Positions 1-5,550 of a stretch of 6,825 nucleotides of DNA are shown one piece after another (the first letter of the stretch is position 1; every line of letters starts with the position of its first letter). Source of the stretch: Ktedonobacterales bacterium (GTDB taxonomy: Bacteria; Chloroflexota; Ktedonobacteria; Ktedonobacterales; JADMIN01); the NCBI GenBank assembly GCA_025935235.1, contig JAICVT010000236.1, forward strand, positions 1 through 6,825. Direction: 5' to 3'. The notes beneath the pieces are model-generated. The model was not told the DNA's origin and did not search any database. It saw only the letters and a program-made list of their open reading frames with translations. The translations under genes were made by a program, and so were the position numbers.

Positions 1-770
1 CGCTGGGCGCGACAAAGTGCGCTGAGGCAGGCGGCGTGATGCTCGCGGCGCACGTAGGGCATCAGCGCCTGGATGTCGGCCAGGCTAACCCGCGCCAGCG
101 CCTCGGCCTCAGCGGGCATGCCCTGCGCCAGCATCACCTCGGCCAGTGTGGCATTGGCGCGCACCGAGCGCTCATGCGTGAGCTGGCTCGCCAGTCGCGC
201 CGACTCGACGGCCAGCGCATAGCGATTCATCCGCAGCAGCGCCACCGAGCAGTCCGCGATGGTCTGCGGATCAGGTGACGCCTCCATCGCCACGATGGCG
301 GCCGCCAGCGCCTCATCGTAGCGGCCCAGCCCCAGCAGCGCCGTCACGCGGCGGTTGAGCCAGACCAGCCGCCGCCGCCCGACCCAGGCGCCTGCGCCCG
401 TCACATCGAGCGACTGATCGCACATCGCTAGCGCCTCGGCGTAGCGCCCCTGGCGAACCAGCGTATCGGCGCGGGCGGCCGGCGAGAGCCAGCGCGCCAC
501 CCGCAGCAAGATCAGCCAGAGCGCCACGCCGATCAGCGGCGCGCCACTCAGCGGCGCGTCGAGCGCGATGGAGAGCAGCAGTGGCGCCAGCACCAGTCCG
601 GCCCACGAGAGCGCCGCCACCCTCGTAAACAGACTGCTGCCATCGGTGATGACCAGACGAACGGCGGGCGCGGTCATCCGCGCGATGCGCGCGGGCGCGG
701 CGCTGTCGCCAGCGTCCGCGTAGACGCCCGCGTCAGCGCGCTGCGCGTTCCCGTGTAACGGGCGAGCCAT
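1..770 (-). CDS. Membrane-anchored TPR-like repeat protein, 3' end outside window
   Basis: The minus-strand frame is open from the ATG at 770 to the left edge (256 complete codons, no stop), so the C-terminus is missing. An Ala-rich, probably disordered N-terminus (residues 1-45) is followed by two hydrophobic segments (about 51-70 and 77-95) with a short loop, then by helical repeats with TPR-like spacing. Examples are RQGRYAEALAMCDQSL at 106-121, GLGRYDEALAAAIVAM at 147-162, MNRYALAVESARLA at 181-194 and AQGMPAEAEALARVSL at 215-230. The chosen start has GGAGG 9 nt upstream; a second Met at residue 32 is a possible later start. It lies 64 nt downstream of the GT87 glycosyltransferase on the same strand, so cotranscription is likely. 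TPR domains normally scaffold protein contacts, here probably on one face of the cytoplasmic membrane. No catalytic motif is visible and I do not recognise a specific family. Confidence 0.85.
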   Translation of the reverse strand, partial: MARPLHGNAQRADAGVYADAGDSAAPARIARMTAPAVRLVITDGSSLFTRVAALSWAGLVLAPLLLSIALDAPLSGAPLIGVALWLILLRVARWLSPAARADTLVRQGRYAEALAMCDQSLDVTGAGAWVGRRRLVWLNRRVTALLGLGRYDEALAAAIVAMEASPDPQTIADCSVALLRMNRYALAVESARLASQLTHERSVRANATLAEVMLAQGMPAEAEALARVSLADIQALMPYVRREHHAACLSALCRAQ

Positions 771-834
771 GCGTCATCGCCTCCACTCATCAGCGCGTGT
801 CAGGTTGGGCCGCGTCAGGCGCGGTCGGGCGTCG

Positions 835-2295
835 TCAGGTGTCATCGGGCGCTGGCGCCGACCCACGCGCTTCCGTCGCCGCATTGGCTGGCCTCACGCC
901 TGCGTCCAGGTCCGCCCGCATCCCCGGCCTCATGTCCGCTCGCACGTCTGCCAGCCGCGAGGGTTCAGCGCTCAGGATAGCGCGCAACGTGAAAGAGAGC
1001 AAGAGGAGGTTGCGGATCGCCACCACCGGCATGAAGGCCCAGTCATACGTCACCGTCTGGATCGGGTTGCGGATGCCATAGAGGTAGGGGAAGATCAGTG
1101 TAGTCAGGCCGCAGATCAGCAGCCAGAGCGCATCGAAGCCAAAGACCTCCGCCACGAAGGGCGTGATCCAGATCAGGTATTGCGGGCTGAAGATCTTGTT
1201 GGCGACCACCACCACGCTCAGCGTGGCCAGAAATGCCTGCGCCAGTGTCAGCCGCCCGCGCGCGAACCGCCAGTAGACCCACACGCAGCCAGCCGCCAGC
1301 GCCAGCGTCGAGAGCGGTTTGAGCGCCACATCGAGCGGGCCGACGTAGTTGAGCGAGACGAACGAGAAGTCGGGATGCGCCGGTATGCCGAAGAGCGTGC
1401 CGAGCCACAGGAACGTCGCCGGGGTGGATTCGACCTGCAGCGGCCGCGCGCTGGCATAGGTGAACTCCGTCAGCGCGCCTGCCGGATTGAGGATGAAGGC
1501 CAGCGCGAAGCCCAACCCCACCGCGCCAAAGAAGATCACGCCGCCCTCCACCACGCGCCACGTCGCCGGGGAGCGCAGCGTCGCGCGCAGCCAGCCTGTG
1601 AGTCGGCCAATCGGCCAGCGTCGCCGCGTCGTCGCCTCCTCGATCCGCCCCGCCGCGCGCGCCGTGGCGTGCAGCGCCTGCCACTGGGCGATCAGCGGCA
1701 GCGGCAGCAGGAAGATCGGATAGAGCTTGAGCAGCACCCCCAACGCCAGCAGCAGATAGGCTCCGGCGTAGTGGCGTCGCTCCAGCGCCCAGAACGCCGC
1801 CAACGTCACCAGCGCCGGGAAGATGTCGAAGCGCGCTACCAGCGTCCCCGCCGAGCCGACCACCAGATAGACGAAGTAGGCGAGGGCGCGCCTGCGATCG
1901 CCGAAGCGCAGGAAGCCCAGATAGCCCACGATGACGGCGGCGGCGGCCCACCAGCTAAAGACCGACTGATAGTCAGGCAGCGGCGGCAGCAGCGTGAACG
2001 AGAACGGCAGAATCGCCAGTGGCGGGTATTCAGTGGGCAGGGCGGTGAAGATCGGGTGGCCGGTCCAGAAGTTGAGCGCGTAGGTGTAGTATTCGGCGAC
2101 ATCGCCGTTGGGCAGGCGCGCCGTGGCGACCATGATGCTGCGCATCGCCACGATGCCCAGCGCCAGCAGCGCGATCTCCACCAGCAGCGTCAGCCAGCGC
2201 GTCTGGCGCAATCGGCGCAGGCTCGGCAGAAGGAGCACGCGCGGGACGCGACCATCCTCGCGCGCCTGGTCTGGCGCACGCTCGCTGGCTCGCAT
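835..2295 (-). CDS. GT87/DUF2029-type polytopic membrane glycosyltransferase (GT-C fold)
   Basis: This 486-residue protein has about 10-12 hydrophobic helices, beginning with one at residues 34-56. The first extracytoplasmic loop carries NGDVAEYY (63-70, with D65 as candidate catalytic Asp) and TEYPPLA (88-94), as in GT-C enzymes that use polyprenyl-phosphate sugars. Other family-like motifs are ARFDIFPAL (154-162), LLKLYPIFLLPLP (188-200) and NKIFSPQYLIWITPF (366-380). These fit GT87, whose characterised member PimE is a polyprenyl-phosphate-mannose mannosyltransferase; donor and acceptor here are unknown. The start at 2295 was chosen because GGGAGGAG lies 5 nt upstream and the hydrophobic domain follows soon after. 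The frame is open back to 2538, but that stretch encodes low-complexity residues and includes a non-coding palindrome. The C-terminal 40 residues are hydrophilic and repetitive (RADMRPGMRADLDAGVRPA). It is divergent from livH and probably cotranscribed with the TPR-like gene. Confidence 0.88.
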   Translation of the reverse strand: MRASERAPDQAREDGRVPRVLLLPSLRRLRQTRWLTLLVEIALLALGIVAMRSIMVATARLPNGDVAEYYTYALNFWTGHPIFTALPTEYPPLAILPFSFTLLPPLPDYQSVFSWWAAAAVIVGYLGFLRFGDRRRALAYFVYLVVGSAGTLVARFDIFPALVTLAAFWALERRHYAGAYLLLALGVLLKLYPIFLLPLPLIAQWQALHATARAAGRIEEATTRRRWPIGRLTGWLRATLRSPATWRVVEGGVIFFGAVGLGFALAFILNPAGALTEFTYASARPLQVESTPATFLWLGTLFGIPAHPDFSFVSLNYVGPLDVALKPLSTLALAAGCVWVYWRFARGRLTLAQAFLATLSVVVVANKIFSPQYLIWITPFVAEVFGFDALWLLICGLTTLIFPYLYGIRNPIQTVTYDWAFMPVVAIRNLLLLSFTLRAILSAEPSRLADVRADMRPGMRADLDAGVRPANAATEARGSAPAPDDT

Positions 2296-2367
2296 CGCAT
2301 CTCCTCCCGGACAGCGCGGATCGCGACCGCGTTTACCGTCGCCGCCGGTCGCCGTGTCATGCCGCGT

Positions 2368-2398
2368 TGTATCGTGTCGCGCCATGCGACAGTGTATC
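2368..2398. promoter_or_regulatory. Dyad flanked by TGTATC direct repeats, possible operator of the glycosyltransferase gene
   Basis: On the plus strand TGTCGC (2375-2380) and GCGACA (2386-2391) form a 6-bp inverted repeat with a 5-nt centre. TGTATC occurs on either side (2368-2373 and 2393-2398). It sits 73-103 bp upstream of the glycosyltransferase start, where a promoter or operator would be expected. No regulator is encoded nearby and short dyads arise often in GC-rich DNA, so this is tentative. Confidence 0.25.
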
Positions 2399-2423
2399 AC
2401 GACGGGGACGACCTCTCCCCCAG

Positions 2424-2450
2424 CCCCTCCCCCGCTTCGCGGGAGAGGGG
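2424..2450. repeat. GC-rich REP-like dispersed palindrome
   Basis: Two 12-nt arms (2424-2435 and 2439-2450) pair at 11 of 12 positions around a TTC loop; the single mismatch is C2430/A2444. The arms are runs of C and G interrupted by T and A, preceded by a further CTCTCCCC (2413-2420). Elements of this CTCTCCC...GGGAGAG form are common in intergenic DNA of many high-GC bacteria. It lies between divergent genes where neither needs a terminator, so a dispersed repeat fits better than a transcription terminator. Confidence 0.65.
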
Positions 2451-2485
2451 AGCAGGATTCGTACTCGCAGCTGCCGCATCTCCCC

Positions 2486-2514
2486 TTGACACCTCTGGGC
2501 GCGCGTGGCATAGT
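2486..2514 (+). promoter_or_regulatory. Sigma-70-type promoter for the liv operon
   Basis: A perfect -35 hexamer TTGACA (2486-2491) is followed after exactly 17 bp by CATAGT (2509-2514), which matches the -10 consensus at four of six positions including the key A2 and T6. Transcription would begin near 2521, giving a leader of about 108 nt before livH. It is the only near-consensus promoter I can see in the gap, and it points to the transporter genes. Confidence 0.7.
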
Positions 2515-2520
2515 GATGCG

Positions 2521-2540
2521 ACATGACGAGTCAGTCATGT
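2521..2540. promoter_or_regulatory. 20-bp palindrome at the expected transcription start, probable repressor operator
   Basis: Perfect 7-bp arms ACATGAC and GTCATGT flank a 6-bp centre. It begins 7 bp after the -10 hexamer, so it would cover about +1 to +20 of the predicted transcript, a typical place for a repressor to block initiation. The arm length and size suit a dimeric helix-turn-helix protein. The regulator is not in the window. Confidence 0.5.
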
Positions 2541-2553
2541 GACGTTATCGTCA
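2540..2553. promoter_or_regulatory. Second dyad TGACG-N4-CGTCA overlapping the operator edge
   Basis: The arms TGACG (2540-2544) and CGTCA (2549-2553) surround TTAT. Together with the neighbouring palindrome this makes four TGAC-type half-sites in 33 bp, which could be a tandem operator or a single protein contacting alternate half-sites. The dyad is short and by itself is weak evidence. Confidence 0.3.
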
Positions 2554-2562
2554 TGTTTGTCC

Positions 2563-2584
2563 GCGCGAGGTCGCCCGACCGCGC
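2563..2584 (+). promoter_or_regulatory. Hairpin in the livH leader, attenuator-like
   Basis: GCGC (2563-2566) and GGTC (2569-2572), separated by a two-base GA bulge, can pair with GACC (2577-2580) and GCGC (2581-2584) around a GCCC loop, giving 8 GC-rich base pairs. A pyrimidine-rich stretch with several T's follows (2585-2599), but it is not a clean U run, so strong termination is doubtful. The helix ends 28 nt before the livH ribosome binding site. Confidence 0.3.
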
Positions 2585-2612
2585 TTCTGTCTTACTTCAG
2601 CCATGCTTCAGC

Positions 2613-2622
2613 GGAGAGGAGG
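2613..2622 (+). promoter_or_regulatory. Ribosome binding site that fixes the livH start
   Basis: The purine run GGAGAGGAGG ends 6 nt before the ATG at 2629. It decides against the longer open frame beginning at 2539, whose extra 30 residues are hydrophilic, have no ribosome binding site and overlap the predicted operator. Confidence 0.85.
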
Positions 2623-2628
2623 CGGCGC

Positions 2629-3546
2629 ATGCAAGCGTTTCTCCAGGTGACGCTCTCTGGCCTCGTCACGGGCAGCCTGTATGGCCTGCTGGCGCTCGGC
2701 CTCGTCCTCATCTATCGCACCACTGGCGTGCTCAACTTCGCCTATAGCGCCCTCTCGACCTTTGGCGCCGCCTTCCTCTTCGTGCTGGAGACCGGGCGCG
2801 GCATGAACTTCTGGCTGGCGCTGCCCCTCAGCCTGATCTTCGCCGCCGCGCTGGGCGCCGCGATGGAGCGGCTCTTCGCGCGGCCCGTGCTGCACGCGCC
2901 AGTCTTCACCAAGGCCATCGCCACACTGGCGCTGGCGCTCGTGCTGACGACCGTGGCGCAGGCGATCTGGCCGCAACTGGCATTTACGGAGCATTTTCCC
3001 ACGCCCTTCGAGAGCGCCTCATTCAGCGTCGGTGGCGTCTTCGTGACGGCGGCGGCGCTGCTGGCGCTGGGCGTGACGGCGCTGGTGGTTGTCGCGCTGA
3101 CGCTCTTTCTGGGGCGCACGCGCATGGGCATGGCGATGCGCGCCTCAGCCGACAACCAGCCCGTCGCGCAACTGATGGGCGCGCCAGTCGGGCGCATCTT
3201 CCTGCTGACGTGGGCGGTCGCCACGGCCATTGGCGCGCTCTCGGCCATCATGCTGGCGGCGCAGCAGCGCACAGTGGATATCTCCTATATGAATCCGGTG
3301 CTGATTCTGGCGTTCGTCGCCGCCGTGCTTGGCGGGCTGGACTCGCTGCCCGGCGCGCTGATCGGCGGCATTGCCGTCGGGCTGGCGCAGAACTGGCTGG
3401 CGCTGCTGCTGGCGGGCCACGCGATCGGCCCGCTGGATATAGGCTCGCCGGGCATTCGCGAGACGCTGATCTTCGCGGCATTTGTCGTCGTGCTGATCCT
3501 GCGCCCACAGGGGCTGCTCGGCAAAGCTGAGTTGCGCAACGTCTAG
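2629..3546 (+). CDS. livH: Branched-chain amino acid type ABC transporter permease LivH
   Basis: This 305-residue membrane protein is one of two permease subunits of an HAAT-family importer; it forms half of the transmembrane channel in the cytoplasmic membrane. The N-terminus shows the LivH hallmark LSGLVTGSLYGLLALGLVLIYRT...LNFAYSA (9-41). The EAA-like loop that docks the ATPases is RMGMAMRASADNQPVAQLMG (165-184), followed by helices. The conserved glycine-rich segment ILAFVAAVLGGLDSLPGALIGG (226-247) and the terminal LRPQGLLG (291-298) are also in place. Length and about eight hydrophobic segments match the family. It is the first gene of the transporter operon, with its own promoter and leader upstream, and is followed after 43 nt by livM. 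Substrate specificity normally comes from the binding protein, which is absent here, so leucine, isoleucine and valine are only the default guess; amides, urea or other small organics are possible. Confidence 0.96.
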   Translation: MQAFLQVTLSGLVTGSLYGLLALGLVLIYRTTGVLNFAYSALSTFGAAFLFVLETGRGMNFWLALPLSLIFAAALGAAMERLFARPVLHAPVFTKAIATLALALVLTTVAQAIWPQLAFTEHFPTPFESASFSVGGVFVTAAALLALGVTALVVVALTLFLGRTRMGMAMRASADNQPVAQLMGAPVGRIFLLTWAVATAIGALSAIMLAAQQRTVDISYMNPVLILAFVAAVLGGLDSLPGALIGGIAVGLAQNWLALLLAGHAIGPLDIGSPGIRETLIFAAFVVVLILRPQGLLGKAELRNV

Positions 3547-3589
3547 CCTCACCCACTCGCCCGCCTATCGCCTGCTCAGGAGGTTCCGC

Positions 3590-4711
3590 ATGGTGAGCGC
3601 ACAGCCAACATCCGCGCCATCCGTCCCCGCCGAGCCGCCGCCCGACGTGCGCTCAGGTCCGCTGGCGTCGCTGCGTAGCGCCCGCGCCAGAGCTGTCGGC
3701 CCAGCGCTGATCGTCATCCTGCTGATCGCGCTGGTGGCGCTGCCGACACTCTTCGATCTGATCTTCGGCTTCAGCGGCGCGTTCCAACTGCATCGCGTCA
3801 GCCTGATCGCCATTTTTGCGCTGGCCGCCTTCGCGCAGAACATCCTGACCGGCTACGCGGCGCAGCCCTCGCTGGGCAACGCGGCCTTCTTCGGGCTGGG
3901 CGGCTATCTGCTGGCGTGGCTGGCGGGCGACCTCGGCCAGCCCTGGTGGCTCGCCATCGTCATCGCGATGCTGGCGAGCGCGCTGATCGGCGTGATCGTC
4001 GGCGGCCCGGCGCTGCGCATCTCTGGCGCGTATCTGGCCATCGTCACGCTGGGGCTGGCGCTGATCGCTGGCTCGCTCTTCGACCTGTGGGATACCACGG
4101 CGGGCCGCCAGAGCTATGGCATCAACAATCTGCCCGACCTGCTGCAGGACGACCACTCGCTCTACTATCTCGTGTTGTTGATTACGGTGGTGATCTTCGC
4201 GCTGGGCTGGGTGCTGCTGCGCTCGCGCGTCGGGCGCGCCTGGGTCGCCATCCGCGACAGCGAATCGGCGGCGCTGGCGTTCGGCGTCAACGCCACCTAC
4301 TACAAGCTGCTGGCCTTCATCGTCAGCGCCGCGCTGACCGGGCTGGCGGGCGCGCTGTATGCCATCTGGGCGCAGACCGCCGACTCTTCGATGTCGAGCG
4401 TGGATGAGACGATTCTCTTTCTGGCGATGATCGTCGTCGGCGGGCTTGGCTCGATCCTTGGCTCGGCGCTCGGCGCGCTCTTCGTCGGCTTCCTACCGCT
4501 GCTGCTGGGCCAGCTCCCCTCGCCGATCAACGTCGCCGGACTCTCGGTGCAGGTCTCGACGCTGACCACCGGCATCTATGGCCTGCTGCTGCTGCTGGCG
4601 CTGATCTTCTTCCCCGCCGGGCTGGCCTCGATCCGCGAGTGGCTCACCGCGCTGCTCGCGCGCGTCGGGCGGCCAGGCTCGACAGCGCAGCAGGGAGGAG
4701 GCGCCGCATGA
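3590..4711 (+). CDS. livM: Branched-chain amino acid type ABC transporter permease LivM
   Basis: This is the second permease subunit, 373 residues, pairing with LivH in the membrane. After a Pro/Ala/Ser-rich cytoplasmic N-terminus (1-36) come helices from about residue 38. Family motifs are GYAAQPSLGNAAFFGLGGY (88-106), ALRISGAYLAIVTLGLAL (141-158) and the ATPase-docking loop GRAWVAIRDSESAALAFGV (215-233), leading into NATYYKLLAFIVSAALTGLA. A late segment DETILFLAMIVVGGLGSILG (272-291) and FFPAGLA (340-346) close the permease fold. A Gly/Gln/Ala-rich tail follows. The ATG at 3590 has AGGAGG 6 nt upstream. Its TGA overlaps the livG ATG as ATGA, so translation of livM and livG is probably coupled. 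Substrate caveats are as for livH. Confidence 0.96.
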   Translation: MVSAQPTSAPSVPAEPPPDVRSGPLASLRSARARAVGPALIVILLIALVALPTLFDLIFGFSGAFQLHRVSLIAIFALAAFAQNILTGYAAQPSLGNAAFFGLGGYLLAWLAGDLGQPWWLAIVIAMLASALIGVIVGGPALRISGAYLAIVTLGLALIAGSLFDLWDTTAGRQSYGINNLPDLLQDDHSLYYLVLLITVVIFALGWVLLRSRVGRAWVAIRDSESAALAFGVNATYYKLLAFIVSAALTGLAGALYAIWAQTADSSMSSVDETILFLAMIVVGGLGSILGSALGALFVGFLPLLLGQLPSPINVAGLSVQVSTLTTGIYGLLLLLALIFFPAGLASIREWLTALLARVGRPGSTAQQGGGAA

Positions 4712-5550
4712 GCGAGATCAGCGAGATGAGCGATCAGGGAGCGGACAAGGCGCTGCTCGATGTGCGCGGGCTGACAGTGCGCTTTGGCGGGCTGGTGGCG
4801 CTCAACGCGCTCGATCTGCGCGTGCGCGAGGGCCAGATCTTCGCGCTGGTCGGGCCGAATGGCGCGGGCAAGACGACGCTGCTCAACTGCGTCAGCGGCT
4901 TCACGCAGCCCAGCGCGGGCAGCCTGACCTTCGACGGCGTGGATCTGCTGGCGCTGCCCAGGCGCCAGCGGGCGGCGCTGGGCATCGGGCGCACCTTCCA
5001 GAATGTGCAGCTCTTCGCCAGCATGACCGTGCTCGATAATCTGGTGGCCGCGCAGCATGCCCATCTGCGCGCCAACTTCGCGGCGAGCCTGCTGCCCTTT
5101 GGCCCGGCCATCGCCGAGGATCGCCGCGCGCGGGCGCATGGACGCGAGATTCTGGAGCTGCTGGGCATCGCGCGCTATGCCAACGCCGTCGCGGGCGCGC
5201 TGCCCTTTGGCGTCCAGAAGCTGGTGGGCGTGGCGCGGGCGCTGGCGCTGCGTCCGCGGCTGGTGCTGCTGGATGAGCCAGCCGCGGGGATGCCGCAGAC
5301 CGAGGTGGCGCAGTTCGCCGGGGCGCTGCGGCGCTGGCGCGACGAGCTACATGTCACGTTCATGCTGATCGAGCACAATATGTCGCTGGTGCAGAGCGTC
5401 GCGGAGACGGTCAGCGTGCTGGACTACGGGCGCAAGCTGGCCGAGGGTACGCCCGCCGAGGCGCTGGCCAACCCCGCTGTGCTGGAGGCGTACCTGGGCA
5501 GCGCCGGAGCGCGGGAGGGCGCACATGCTGACGCACATGCTGAGCGTTGA
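4708..5550 (+). CDS. livG: ABC transporter ATP-binding protein LivG
   Basis: This 280-residue cytoplasmic ATPase powers the LivHM importer as a pair with LivF. Walker A is GPNGAGKTT (49-57), the Q-loop is TFQNVQLF (97-104, Q98), Walker B with the catalytic glutamate is RLVLLDEP (184-191, E190), and the switch histidine is H223 in IEHNMSLV. The long insertion between Q-loop and signature (about 108-165) is typical of LivG rather than LivF. The ABC signature reads LPFGVQKLVGVARAL (166-180) in place of LSGGQ, a variant of the LPYGxQKRVExARAL form I know from a LivG subgroup, here with Gly where Glu is usual. The ATG at 4708 has GGGAGGAGG (4693-4701) upstream and overlaps the livM stop. An upstream in-frame ATG at 4639 lies inside livM and was rejected. 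The last 26 nt overlap livF; the Ala/His/Glu-rich tail is unremarkable. Confidence 0.95.
   Translation: MSEISEMSDQGADKALLDVRGLTVRFGGLVALNALDLRVREGQIFALVGPNGAGKTTLLNCVSGFTQPSAGSLTFDGVDLLALPRRQRAALGIGRTFQNVQLFASMTVLDNLVAAQHAHLRANFAASLLPFGPAIAEDRRARAHGREILELLGIARYANAVAGALPFGVQKLVGVARALALRPRLVLLDEPAAGMPQTEVAQFAGALRRWRDELHVTFMLIEHNMSLVQSVAETVSVLDYGRKLAEGTPAEALANPAVLEAYLGSAGAREGAHADAHAER

Larger units (their letters stand above)
2296..2628. other. Divergent intergenic regulatory region (333 bp)
   Basis: This gap separates the minus-strand glycosyltransferase from the plus-strand liv genes. It holds, left to right, a dyad with flanking TGTATC repeats (2368-2398), a GC-rich dispersed palindrome (2424-2450), a right-facing promoter (2486-2514), a palindrome at the expected start point (2521-2540), a second dyad (2540-2553), a leader hairpin (2563-2584) and the livH ribosome binding site (2613-2622). 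I found no convincing -35/-10 pair for the leftward glycosyltransferase. The nearest -10-like strings on the minus strand, TACACT and TACAAC, lack good -35 partners. Confidence 0.7.

Noticed and set aside
36..278. Plus-strand open frame of 80 codons at the left edge
   Set aside because: It lies opposite the TPR-like gene, which is open through the whole region with recognisable repeats; the plus-strand product has no features.
769..2526. Long plus-strand open frame of 585 codons opposite the glycosyltransferase
   Set aside because: Its translation is a low-complexity Arg/Gln/Glu/His-rich string with no domain, the expected mirror of a hydrophobic GC-rich gene. The minus-strand frame has clear GT87 motifs and a good ribosome binding site.
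2296..2538. N-terminal extension of the glycosyltransferase back to an ATG at 2538
   Set aside because: The extra 81 residues are low-complexity, include the translated dispersed palindrome and overlap the liv promoter. The ATG at 2295 has a strong ribosome binding site and directly precedes the membrane domain.
2523..2584. Leader peptide starting at ATG 2523 with a Val-Ile-Val cluster before the hairpin, suggesting amino acid attenuation
   Set aside because: There is no ribosome binding site, the ATG would be nearly at the 5' end of the transcript, and the frame has no stop before the hairpin, running into livH to 2747. Three branched-chain codons are not enough.
2539..2628. Longer LivH starting at ATG 2539
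   Set aside because: The 30 additional residues are hydrophilic, lack a ribosome binding site and overlap the operator palindrome. The ATG at 2629 matches the normal LivH N-terminus.
3145..3552. Minus-strand open frames opposite livH, livM, livG and livF
   Set aside because: They are shadows of GC-rich coding frames with Arg/Ala/Ser/Gln-rich products and no start signals; the plus-strand genes explain this DNA fully.
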